In this document: positions 1 to 5,840 of the stretch, piece after piece | Numbering within the stretch: position 1 is the first letter of the stretch | How the letters are laid out: each line of letters opens with the position of its first letter | Source: Pseudomonadota bacterium | Lineage (GTDB): Bacteria > Pseudomonadota > Alphaproteobacteria > Rhizobiales > Xanthobacteraceae | Reading direction: 5' to 3' | DNA: 6,619 nt | Assembly: GCA_023405565.1 (NCBI GenBank) | Contig: JAEXXW010000278.1 | Coordinates: forward strand, 1 to 6,619 | The notes under the pieces: model-generated | Seen by the model: the letters and a program-made list of their open reading frames with translations, nothing else | Database searches by the model: none | What the model was told of the DNA's origin: nothing | Made by a program: the position numbers and the translations under genes

Positions 1-148
1 CCTGATAGTCGTTCCACTTGCCCTTGATCAGGATGTTGATCTCATCGTCACAGGCACGCTCGAAGGTCCAGTCATTGACCGAAGCCATCCGCTCGACAAC
101 GTCGAGCGGATTTGCGCGCATGCCAGATTCAATGTCTATTAATGCCAT
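1..148 (-). CDS. YbjN-domain protein, N-terminal fragment
   Basis: This is a partial gene whose 3' end lies beyond the left window edge; 49 codons are visible with no stop. The protein begins MALIDIESGMRANPLDVVER and continues through VNDWTFERACDDEINILIKG to KWNDYQ. That pattern, a short N-terminal helix, then a 'DW.FER..DDEI.I...G.W.DY' stretch, resembles the start of alphaproteobacterial YbjN-domain proteins. These are small cytosolic proteins of poorly defined role; E. coli YbjN has been linked to stress and motility phenotypes. The ATG at 148 is chosen because AGGTGAAGG lies a few bases upstream in the transcript sense and the fragment reads cleanly from there. It is transcribed in the same direction as prs but is separated from it by 362 bp, so it probably has its own promoter (candidate at 304-333). 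The family call rests on N-terminal resemblance only. Confidence 0.72.
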   Translation of the reverse strand, partial: MALIDIESGMRANPLDVVERMASVNDWTFERACDDEINILIKGKWNDYQ

Positions 149-303
149 TGCCCGCCTTCACCTGCTACTTGCGAGGTTCGCTTCGCGCCCCAGTCCACGC
201 ACGCGCACCAATGCAACTGAATGTCCCGACAGGGGACCTTCTGACGCAGGCCAAGCCGGAACCAGCAGATTGACTCGCGATCACCGAATCACTTGGCTCT
301 TCG

Positions 304-333
304 ACTATAGCCGCACCGATTCGGTGCAACCAA
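304..333 (-). promoter_or_regulatory. Candidate promoter of the YbjN-domain gene
   Basis: Read on the minus strand, TTGGTT (333-328) and TATAGT (309-304) are separated by 18 bp and resemble sigma70-type -35 and -10 boxes. Initiation near 297 would leave a leader of about 150 nt before the ATG at 148. The spacer is almost filled by the palindrome at 313-327. The boxes match consensus only partly and no other support is available, so this is a candidate only. Confidence 0.4.
313..327. promoter_or_regulatory. 15-bp palindrome in the promoter spacer, centred on GATTC
   Basis: GCACCGATTCGGTGC is a perfect dyad of two 7-bp arms around one central base, and its centre is a GANTC site (318-322). It sits between the candidate -35 and -10 boxes read on the minus strand, where a bound protein or adenine methylation could affect transcription. 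I do not recognise it as the operator of a named regulator. Confidence 0.45.
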
Positions 334-364
334 GCCAAGATTTAGGCGACAATGATTTGGTCGT

Positions 365-379
365 GGATTCTCGGAATCC
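365..379. repeat. Perfect inverted repeat with two GANTC sites
   Basis: GGATTC and GAATCC form a perfect 6-bp stem around a TCG loop. Each arm contains a GANTC pentamer (366-370 and 374-378). No T-run follows on either strand, so it does not look like an intrinsic terminator. It could be a protein-binding dyad. Confidence 0.45.
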
Positions 380-510
380 GCGCAATGTCGGCACAAAGCC
401 TGTCCACAAAGGACGGTGCGTCAGTTTGACTCAAGCCGATGTTATGAACCGGAAAGTGAAACCGGCCGTCGGCGAAGAGAGATCATGAGGATCGATAACG
501 CGGAGCGATA

Positions 511-1461
511 TCAGTCGAACAGACTCGATACCGACTCTTCGTGCGCGGTGCGCCCGATCGCTTCGCCGATCAGATGCGCGATCGGAAGAACGCGGATATT
601 CTTCGCATCCTGCACATCTTTTGTCGGCTGAATGGAGTCGGTAATGACGAGCTCCTTGAGGCGCGACTTGGTCACGCGCGCGACCGCACCGCCCGACAGA
701 ACACCGTGCGTAATATACGCGTAGACTTCGGTGGCTCCCTGATCGAGCAGCGCATCGGCGGCGTTGACCAGCGTGCCGCCGGAATCGACGATGTCGTCGA
801 CCAGGATGCAAGTGTAGCCGGCAACTTCACCGATGACGTTCATGACTTCGGATTCGCCGGCGCGCTCGCGGCGCTTGTCGATGATCGCGAGCGGCGCATT
901 GATGCGTTTGGCGAGACCGCGCGCACGCACCACGCCGCCGACGTCCGGCGACACCACCATCACCTTGGTCAGGTCGAAGCGTTCCTTGATGTCGCGCACC
1001 ATCACCGGCGCAGCGAACAGATTGTCGGTCGGAATATCGAAGAAGCCCTGGATCTGGCCGGCATGCAGGTCGAGCGTCAGCACGCGATCGGCGCCGGCAT
1101 GGGTGATCAGGTTGGCGACGAGCTTCGCGGAGATCGGCGTGCGCGGGCCGGGTTTGCGATCCTGCCGCGCATAACCGAAATAAGGCACCACCGCCGTGAT
1201 GCGCCGGGCGGACGAACGCCGCAGCGCGTCGATGATGATCAGCAACTCCATCAGGTGGTCGTTCGCCGGAAACGACGTCGACTGCACGACGAACACGTCG
1301 GCGCCGCGCACGTTTTCCTGGATCTCGACGAAAATCTCCATATCGGCAAAGCGGCGAACCACCGCCTTGGTCATGGGGACTTTCAGATACTCGCAAATCT
1401 CGGCAGCAAGCGCAGGGTTGGAGTTACCGGCGACGAGCTTGATCGCTCCATTCTTCGCCAT
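511..1461 (-). CDS. prs: Ribose-phosphate pyrophosphokinase (PRPP synthetase)
   Basis: This cytosolic enzyme transfers pyrophosphate from ATP to ribose 5-phosphate, giving PRPP for purine, pyrimidine, histidine, tryptophan and NAD synthesis. The 316-residue product has the usual length for class I Prs. Visible hallmarks are the N-terminal [18 protein letters not shown] stretch (about 36-53), the ATP-binding [11 protein letters not shown] segment (93-103), the PRPP synthetase signature [18 protein letters not shown] (131-148), the catalytic-loop segment [12 protein letters not shown] (195-206, with K196 as the likely catalytic lysine), and the phosphoribosyl-binding [11 protein letters not shown] (221-231). 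The frame stays open upstream to 1527, but the ATG at 1461 directly follows GAGGAGAAGG and gives the canonical family N-terminus. It is the last gene of the leftward series before the gap at 149-510. A 216-bp gap separates it from the lipoprotein gene, which suggests its own promoter. Confidence 0.97.
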   Translation of the reverse strand: MAKNGAIKLVAGNSNPALAAEICEYLKVPMTKAVVRRFADMEIFVEIQENVRGADVFVVQSTSFPANDHLMELLIIIDALRRSSARRITAVVPYFGYARQDRKPGPRTPISAKLVANLITHAGADRVLTLDLHAGQIQGFFDIPTDNLFAAPVMVRDIKERFDLTKVMVVSPDVGGVVRARGLAKRINAPLAIIDKRRERAGESEVMNVIGEVAGYTCILVDDIVDSGGTLVNAADALLDQGATEVYAYITHGVLSGGAVARVTKSRLKELVITDSIQPTKDVQDAKNIRVLPIAHLIGEAIGRTAHEESVSSLFD

Positions 1462-1471
1462 CCTTCTCCTC
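1462..1471 (-). promoter_or_regulatory. Ribosome binding site deciding the prs start
   Basis: On the minus strand GAGGAGAAGG lies directly before the ATG at 1461, with the AGGAG core 4 nt from the start codon. It supports the 316-residue Prs over a form 22 residues longer that starts at 1527. Confidence 0.7.
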
Positions 1472-1606
1472 GCTCGTATCGGAGCATGAAGCCGAAAAGG
1501 GGCGAAGCGGGTTTCCGCCGGCGTCAAGCTCGGGAATTGTCAGAAATGATCGCGGCGTGCCCTCCTCGCATGGACGAAGGATCGGCGCGATCTATGCGGC
1601 GCCGGA

Positions 1607-1635
1607 CTGATACAGGCGCGGCCGGGGCGGCGCAA
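1607..1635 (-). promoter_or_regulatory. Candidate prs promoter
   Basis: On the minus strand TTGCGC (1635-1630) and TATCAG (1612-1607) are spaced by exactly 17 bp. Initiation near 1600 would give a leader of about 140 nt before prs. The boxes are imperfect. TTGACG near 1520 was considered as an alternative -35 but has no suitable -10. Confidence 0.33.
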
Positions 1636-1677
1636 TATCGCTGTTTTTATTGTCCCTAAAGTTTTTCAGGCACGTGG

Positions 1678-2370
1678 TTATTGAGGCGCTGCCAAGGCCA
1701 CGCGGCCGGCATGGGCAGCGGCCGGACGCTTCCGCGGTGTCGGCGTTGCCGCCGGCGCTTCCGCCGCGGCCGATGCCTGATCCTGCGCGCTATCCGAACG
1801 GCGTGTAATTCCATAGCTTTCCGGGCGGAAATCGTCGTTTCCGGCGATGGCGGTGGACGGCGCGGTGGGTGTCGGGGCCGGAGCCGGCGCACTCTCCCCG
1901 CCTTGTGGCGCCCCCTGGAAATAACCGGCGAGCTGCTGCATGCCGTTGCGGGCGATGCGGGACACGACCTCCTCATTGACGGCCTGCCAGGCATCCTTGC
2001 CGGCGCGTCCGGCCTTTTCCTCGCCGCTCAGCCGCATCACACGCACCGATTGCGCGTCGTAGATATCCCAGACCCAGGAGACGATCGCCTGCCCCTTGTG
2101 GACACCCACGGCCGTGTAACCACGGACCCGATAGGGGGCGAAGCCTTCCCGCGTCACGACCGGCACCTGGCGCGCCTCGGCTTCGTCGGTCAGTTTGTTG
2201 ACGAGTTTGTCGAACACGGCCGGTGGCGGCCCATCGATCGACTCAAACGCGAAGGTGGTGCGCTGGCCGCTCTGCAATCCTGCCGTTTGCTGCTGCCCGG
2301 TCGTGGTGCAGGCCGCGACCGACAAGGCAAAAGCCAAGACTCCGGCGATGCGAGCCGCTGCACTCCGCAT
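1678..2370 (-). CDS. Predicted lipoprotein of unknown family
   Basis: The 230-residue product starts with a short positively charged segment (R2, R7), a hydrophobic stretch (about 8-19) and the lipobox V18-A19-A20-C21. It should therefore be exported, lipidated by Lgt on C21 and cleaved before it. Thr follows the cysteine; by the E. coli rule this would favour the outer membrane, but that rule is uncertain in alphaproteobacteria. Residues about 38-151 look like one small alpha/beta domain: a helix around FDKLVNKLTDEAEARQ (53-68), then strands through VPVVTREG, YRVRGYTAVGV and IVSWVWDIYD (96-105), then a second helix (about 125-150). From about 153 onwards the chain is low-complexity and rich in Ala and Pro, with a basic TPRKRP patch near the end. 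I do not recognise the domain; a small lipoprotein fold of the LpoB/CsgG-like kind is only a guess. The gene lies 101 bp downstream of pgeF on the same strand. Confidence 0.82.
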   Translation of the reverse strand: MRSAAARIAGVLAFALSVAACTTTGQQQTAGLQSGQRTTFAFESIDGPPPAVFDKLVNKLTDEAEARQVPVVTREGFAPYRVRGYTAVGVHKGQAIVSWVWDIYDAQSVRVMRLSGEEKAGRAGKDAWQAVNEEVVSRIARNGMQQLAGYFQGAPQGGESAPAPAPTPTAPSTAIAGNDDFRPESYGITRRSDSAQDQASAAAEAPAATPTPRKRPAAAHAGRVALAAPQ

Positions 2371-2415
2371 GAAACCCCCGTTTGCAGCCTTCGGGCTCTT
2401 GCGGGCCCCTCAGCC

Positions 2416-2432
2416 GTTAGGGATTTGTTAAC
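2416..2432 (-). promoter_or_regulatory. CtrA-like site upstream of the lipoprotein gene
   Basis: On the minus strand the sequence TTAACAAATCCCTAAC reads TTAA-N7-CTAA followed by C, one mismatch from the alphaproteobacterial CtrA consensus TTAA-N7-TTAA. It lies about 46-62 bp upstream of the lipoprotein ATG, in the only gap between pgeF and that gene. A single near-match can occur by chance. Confidence 0.35.
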
Positions 2433-2471
2433 GTTTCTTGCTGCGTCGGTCCAGCCACTTGGCCAACCGGC

Positions 2472-3242
2472 TCAGGGGGCGAGCACAATAGCGTTAATGT
2501 GGCGACCATAATCGGGCTCGGCCCGATGGGTCGACCGCCGGTAGCTGTAGAAGCGATTCGGGTCGGCATAGGTGCAAAGGCCGACATCCTCAAAGAGGCC
2601 GATCCCGCTTTTGTCCAACCGGGCCGCGATGAAACCCGGCAGATCGAACATGGCGTGTCCGGTCCGCGCGGCCGGCACAAAGAAACGGGAATGGCTTTCG
2701 TTCTCGCGGACAAACTGCTCGACGAAATCCTGGCTGACCTCGTAATTCGACTGGCGGATCAGCGGACCAAGCGACGCCTTGATGCGGGCGCGGTCGGCAC
2801 CGAGTTTTTCCATCGCCTCGATCGTATTCTCGATGACGCCGGTGAAGGCGCCGCGCCAGCCAGCATGCGCCGCGCCGATAACCTGCGCCGTGTCATCGGC
2901 AAACAGCAGCGGACCGCAATCGGCAGTGCTGACGCCGATGGCGATGCCGGGCGTTTTCGTCACAATCGCATCGGCTCTGGGCCGTGCATCATTCGCCCAT
3001 GGCGCGGCCGCGACAACGACGTCCGGCGAGTGGATCTGATAAGCGGAGAGAAACCGGTCCGGCGAGACATCGAGATACTGCGCCATGCGGGCGCGGTTCT
3101 CCGCAACATACGATGACTCGTCCCTTGATCCGACACCGCCATTTAGGCTGGCATAGATGCCGTCGGACACGCCCCCCTCGCGCGTGAAGAAGGCGTGTCG
3201 AATGCCGCTGCACCCGGCCAAGAGCTGCGACTGCACTTTCAT
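2472..3242 (-). CDS. pgeF: Peptidoglycan editing factor PgeF (YfiH/laccase-domain protein)
   Basis: The 256-residue product belongs to the YfiH/DUF152 family, often annotated as polyphenol oxidase. In E. coli the protein limits misincorporation of L-serine in place of L-alanine in peptidoglycan precursors. Related enzymes act on purine nucleosides (adenosine deamination, phosphorolysis). The metal-site residues are all present: H71 in YQIHSPD, C109 in STADCGPLL and H126 in AAHAGWRG. The N-terminal FFTREGGVSDGIYASLN segment (18-34) and the C-terminal CTYADPNRFYSYRR segment are also typical. The start is the ATG at 3242, whose ATGA overlaps the stop of the methyltransferase gene, implying translational coupling. 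The frame stays open well upstream, but that part runs antiparallel-free inside the methyltransferase gene in another frame and is not coding. No key residue is missing. Confidence 0.95.
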   Translation of the reverse strand: MKVQSQLLAGCSGIRHAFFTREGGVSDGIYASLNGGVGSRDESSYVAENRARMAQYLDVSPDRFLSAYQIHSPDVVVAAAPWANDARPRADAIVTKTPGIAIGVSTADCGPLLFADDTAQVIGAAHAGWRGAFTGVIENTIEAMEKLGADRARIKASLGPLIRQSNYEVSQDFVEQFVRENESHSRFFVPAARTGHAMFDLPGFIAARLDKSGIGLFEDVGLCTYADPNRFYSYRRSTHRAEPDYGRHINAIVLAP

Positions 3243-4336
3243 TCGGACACCATCCCCGGCAATGGCCCAAGCTTCGGATCGCAGATCGCCATCACCTTGA
3301 ACAGGTCGCCCATGCCGGTCCTGCCGCCCTCGGTGAGACGCGCGACCGCCTGCGTGATCGCTTCCGCCTGCTCCGGCGTCGCATTCTTCTGCAAGGCATT
3401 GGCGCGCGCTTCGAGGCCAAGCTCCTTCAGAAATCTCGCCTGCGTCACTGGCCCCTGAACGGATGCCCCCATGCTTTCGGCGGCCTCGCCCAGTATCTGG
3501 AAATCGACATGTGCCGTCAGGTCGCTCTGCCCCGGAGCCGATAACGGATCGGCGAACATATGGCCGTTGACCGCCTGCAATGTCTCGCCGACATCGCTCT
3601 GGATGTGTCCGTAATCGATGATCAGCGCCGCGCCATTCTTCGCAACACGACGACCGATATCGAGAACATGTAGATCGTTGCGCCATTCGAAGATCGCACC
3701 GATCGGCGCATCCTTGATCTTCTGCGGCAGGAAACGATCGAATTGCGGCAGCGCATCGACCGCAAGCCCCGGCACGAAATCGCCATTGGCGTTCAGACCG
3801 ATGACGCGCTCGTGCCAGCCATCGCTTTGCTTCACGACCTGATGAATCGGCAAGGCATCGATATATTCGTTGGCGAGGATGATCGTCGGTCCGTCCGGCA
3901 CGTCGAGCAGATGGTGATGCCAGGAAATCGGCAATTCGACATCGCTCAGCGTATGGCGCTGTGCTTTTTCCAGCGTTGGGCTCACTTCCACCATGTGCAC
4001 GGACAGCGCGTTGCGGAATTTCGGCAGCACCTTCGCGGCGCGCAATGCATCGCGCATCATCGTGCCGCGACCGGGCCCCAGTTCGATCAGACGAATGCGC
4101 TCCGGCTCTCTCATCATGCGCCAGACCGACAGCGCCCAGAGCCCGAGCAGCTCACCGAAGATCTGGCTGATCTCCGGCGCCGTCGTGAAATCACCACCCG
4201 CACCGAACGGATCGCACGTTGTATAATAGCCGTATTGCGGATGCGTGAGGCACAGCGACATGTAGCGCGCCACCGGCATCGGCCCCGCCACCGCGATCAG
4301 CCTGCGGATCTCTTTCTCGAGCGGCGTATCGTTCAT
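3239..4336 (-). CDS. SAM-dependent methyltransferase, MidA/NDUFAF7 family (COG1565)
   Basis: This is a 365-residue class I methyltransferase of the family that includes mitochondrial NDUFAF7/MidA, which methylates an arginine of the complex I subunit NDUFS2 during assembly. Whether the bacterial member acts on NuoD is not established, so the substrate is inferred. Family landmarks are the N-terminal [14 protein letters not shown] (25-38), [19 protein letters not shown] (47-65), SAM-binding motif [13 protein letters not shown] (83-94), VEVSP (115-119), [12 protein letters not shown] (154-165) and the later IIDYGH segment. The ATG at 4336 overlaps the lgt stop as ATGA, with AAGG shortly upstream, and gives the usual N-terminus; a longer open frame to 4444 lies wholly inside lgt and is rejected. 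It is the middle gene of lgt-methyltransferase-pgeF. Confidence 0.93.
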   Translation of the reverse strand: MNDTPLEKEIRRLIAVAGPMPVARYMSLCLTHPQYGYYTTCDPFGAGGDFTTAPEISQIFGELLGLWALSVWRMMREPERIRLIELGPGRGTMMRDALRAAKVLPKFRNALSVHMVEVSPTLEKAQRHTLSDVELPISWHHHLLDVPDGPTIILANEYIDALPIHQVVKQSDGWHERVIGLNANGDFVPGLAVDALPQFDRFLPQKIKDAPIGAIFEWRNDLHVLDIGRRVAKNGAALIIDYGHIQSDVGETLQAVNGHMFADPLSAPGQSDLTAHVDFQILGEAAESMGASVQGPVTQARFLKELGLEARANALQKNATPEQAEAITQAVARLTEGGRTGMGDLFKVMAICDPKLGPLPGMVSE

Positions 4337-5163
4337 GCCGCCTTGCTCCCGAGTGGAGGCCGACGCAGCGCAACCATCACGAAACCGACACCGGCGAGCA
4401 AGAGCGGAACGGACAGCAGCATGCCCATCGTCATCCCGCCCCACAGGAAACCGAGCTGCGCATCAGGCTCGCGGAACAATTCGCAGAAGGACCGCGCCAG
4501 CGCATAGCCGATCGCGAACAGACCGATCACAAGACCGGGACGCTTCAGCGCACCCATGCGAATGGCGAAGGCCAGAATGACGAACAGCAACACGCCTTCA
4601 AGTGCCGACTCGTAAAGCTGGCTCGGGTGACGTGGCAGCGGACCGCCGCCCGGAAAGATGAAGGCCCAGGGCATATCAGTCGGGCGGCCCCACAACTCGC
4701 CATTGATGAAGTTGGCAATCCGGCCCAAGCATATCCCGATGGGCGCCGCGGCGCAGGTGAGATCCCCCAGCGACAGGATCGAAATGCCGCGCTGGCGGGC
4801 AAACAGCGCCACCGCCAGAACGCAGCCGATAAAGCCGCCATGGAACGACATGCCACCTGTCCAGACCTGCACGATCTCCAGCGGGTGCGCGGCAAAATGC
4901 GCCGGGTTGTAGAACAGGACGTAGCCGAGGCGGCCGCCCAGCACGATGCCGAGCGTGACCCAGACGATGAAGTCGTCGAAATCGGTCACCGTCAGGGGCG
5001 CCGGACCGCCCCACAGCCGCTCGCGCCTGATCAGGTAGCGCGCATAGACCCAGCCGAGCAGAATCCCGGCGATATAGGCGAGCGCGTACCAGCGGATCGC
5101 GAACGGTCCGATGCTGATCAGAACGGGATCGAAATTCGGAAATGGCAGGGCCGAGACCGGCAT
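4333..5163 (-). CDS. lgt: Prolipoprotein diacylglyceryl transferase
   Basis: Lgt is an inner-membrane enzyme that transfers diacylglycerol from phosphatidylglycerol to the lipobox cysteine of prolipoproteins, the first step of lipoprotein maturation. The product has 276 residues and several hydrophobic spans (for example about 14-38, 65-85, 108-122, 188-202, 209-226 and 242-266). Conserved features are Y26 in [17 protein letters not shown] (76-86), the HGG motif with H108 (E. coli His103), the Lgt signature [15 protein letters not shown] (147-161) with R148 and N151, RHPSQLYE (178-185), and R224, E228 and R231 in [13 protein letters not shown], matching the essential C-terminal arginine region. 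The ATG at 5163 gives a start like E. coli Lgt, with [13 protein letters not shown] at 8-20; its ribosome binding site is weak. It heads the coupled operon with the methyltransferase and pgeF. Confidence 0.97.
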   Translation of the reverse strand: MPVSALPFPNFDPVLISIGPFAIRWYALAYIAGILLGWVYARYLIRRERLWGGPAPLTVTDFDDFIVWVTLGIVLGGRLGYVLFYNPAHFAAHPLEIVQVWTGGMSFHGGFIGCVLAVALFARQRGISILSLGDLTCAAAPIGICLGRIANFINGELWGRPTDMPWAFIFPGGGPLPRHPSQLYESALEGVLLFVILAFAIRMGALKRPGLVIGLFAIGYALARSFCELFREPDAQLGFLWGGMTMGMLLSVPLLLAGVGFVMVALRRPPLGSKAA

Positions 5164-5253
5164 ATGGCGTATTCCAGGGACTCGCTTTTATTTGAGGCGT
5201 TTTCTTCACGCGAACTGGTACCCACTTCGCTGGAAAACGCTCCGCCTGACCGC

Positions 5254-5282
5254 CTTATGCGGCACCGTTCCGGGCCGGGCAA
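5254..5282 (-). promoter_or_regulatory. Candidate promoter of the lgt operon
   Basis: On the minus strand TTGCCC (5282-5277) and CATAAG (5259-5254) are spaced by 17 bp, close in form to the rplY promoter candidate TTGCCA-N17-TATAAG. Initiation near 5247 would give a leader of about 84 nt before lgt. Confidence 0.42.
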
Positions 5283-5293
5283 CTGCCGAACGC

Positions 5294-5322
5294 TTGCGGG
5301 CCCGTAACGACTGCGCCATATC
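5294..5322 (+). promoter_or_regulatory. Candidate ubiK promoter
   Basis: TTGCGG (5294-5299) and CATATC (5317-5322) are spaced by 17 bp on the plus strand, giving a leader of about 60 nt before ubiK. The -10 match is poor. Its -35 lies only 11 bp from the -35 of the lgt candidate on the other strand. Confidence 0.28.
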
Positions 5323-5389
5323 ACTCGAAAGCGTCTTTCAGGTAACGCTTAGACTTCCAACGCCCGGGACTTCGCCAAAGGACACCGCC

Positions 5390-5698
5390 ATGACTCAGAC
5401 TTCCGGCCGCTTCTTCGATGAAATCGCCCGTCTGATGAATGACGCCTCTGGCGTGGCGCAGGGCGTTCGCCGGGAATTCGAGACCCTGTTCAAGACCCAG
5501 GCCGAGCGCTGGCTGCGCGATCTCGACCTCGTCAAGCGCGAGGAATTCGAGACCGTCAAGGACATGGCGCGCCTCGCCCGCGAGGAAAACGAGGCTCTGA
5601 AAACCCGCGTCGCGGCGCTGGAAGCCAAGCTCGGCATCTCCTCCCCGCCCCCCTCGGGTGACCAACCCGACATCAGCGACATGCGGCTGGACGGTTAA
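5390..5698 (+). CDS. ubiK: UbiK-family accessory factor (BMFP domain, DUF526)
   Basis: The 102-residue product begins MTQTSGRFFDEIARLMNDAS, then has GVAQGVRREFETLFKTQAERWL (21-42) and a predicted coiled coil rich in Leu, Glu and Arg (about 45-82), and ends in a short Pro/Ser/Asp tail. This is the layout of the Brucella membrane fusogenic protein family and of E. coli UbiK (YqiC), an accessory factor for aerobic ubiquinone biosynthesis that forms a coiled-coil trimer and associates with lipid and UbiJ. Function here is assigned by family, and I see no ubiJ or ubiB nearby. The ATG at 5390 is preceded by AAAGGA (5377-5382) at good spacing; an open frame extending upstream to 5111 runs into lgt on the other strand and is rejected. 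It is transcribed divergently from lgt and lies 142 bp before rplY, which appears to have its own promoter. Confidence 0.87.
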   Translation: MTQTSGRFFDEIARLMNDASGVAQGVRREFETLFKTQAERWLRDLDLVKREEFETVKDMARLAREENEALKTRVAALEAKLGISSPPPSGDQPDISDMRLDG

Positions 5699-5732
5699 TT
5701 TCGCCAAACAGAGCCAATTTTCCGAGCTTTTC

Positions 5733-5761
5733 TTGCCAATCCGGCCTTGCGCCGGTATAAG
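5733..5761 (+). promoter_or_regulatory. Sigma70-type promoter of rplY
   Basis: TTGCCA (5733-5738) and TATAAG (5756-5761) are separated by exactly 17 bp. This is the best promoter match in the window. Initiation near 5768 would leave a leader of about 73 nt before the rplY ATG. The position between ubiK and rplY suits separate expression of the ribosomal protein. Confidence 0.62.
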
Positions 5762-5771
5762 CCCGCGCGAC

Positions 5772-5805
5772 CTGCGGCCCCTGCACCCCTGGAGGCTTGC
5801 CGCAG
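5772..5805 (+). repeat. Inverted repeat in the rplY leader
   Basis: CTGCGG (5772-5777) and CCGCAG (5800-5805) can pair as a 6-bp stem around a 22-nt loop, just after the predicted transcription start and 35 nt before the rplY start codon. No T-run follows, so it is not a terminator. It might be a leader structure, but six base pairs over a loop this large is weak evidence. Confidence 0.3.
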
Positions 5806-5840
5806 TTCGTTTCATCACAATCTGACAAGGACTTATCGCT

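Larger units (their letters stand above)
149..510. other. 362-bp gene-free region with GANTC cluster
   Basis: This block lies between the prs stop codon and the start of the YbjN-domain gene. I see no credible gene, tRNA or strong intrinsic terminator in it. It holds six GANTC pentamers (starting at 272, 286, 318, 366, 374 and 428), against about 1.4 expected by chance for a four-base-specified motif. It also holds two perfect short palindromes (313-327 and 365-379), a wider inverted repeat CTTGGCT/AGCCAAG (292-298 and 333-339), and a small hairpin GTCCC-gacag-GGGAC (223-237). The open frames crossing it in several directions lack coding character. It most likely serves as the promoter and 5' leader of the YbjN-domain gene plus the 3' flank of prs. 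Confidence 0.7.

Noticed and set aside
223..237. Hairpin GTCCC-gacag-GGGAC
   Set aside because: It was considered as a terminator, but no T-run follows on either strand and the 5-bp stem could occur by chance.
400..408. DnaA-box-like CTGTCCACA
   Set aside because: It is only a 7/9 match to the DnaA box, a single copy without an AT-rich stretch, and there is no origin-type gene context.
440..510. Possible prs terminator
   Set aside because: The repeated ACCGG elements are direct rather than inverted apart from the CCGG core, and no T-run is present, so no intrinsic terminator is called.
1462..1527. 22-residue N-terminal extension of Prs
   Set aside because: It is Arg-rich and not family-like, and the strong Shine-Dalgarno sequence sits at the internal ATG at 1461.
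541..1659. Long plus-strand open frame (372 codons) opposite prs
   Set aside because: It is antisense to the well-supported prs gene and rich in Arg, His and Asp as expected from reverse reading of GC-rich codons; no family pattern is visible.
1681..2511. Plus-strand open frame (276 codons) opposite the lipoprotein gene
   Set aside because: The opposite strand has a lipobox protein with a coherent N-terminal signal and domain; this frame has Arg-rich shadow composition.
3743..4507. Plus-strand open frame opposite the methyltransferase and lgt genes
   Set aside because: It crosses the boundary of two firmly identified minus-strand genes and shows no recognisable motif.
4627..5307. Plus-strand open frame opposite lgt
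   Set aside because: It is antisense to lgt, highly charged and Gln/Arg-rich, which is typical of a shadow of a membrane-protein gene.
5111..5389. Upstream extension of the ubiK frame
   Set aside because: It overlaps the 5' end of lgt on the other strand, has no UbiK-like sequence, and the ATG at 5390 has a good ribosome binding site.
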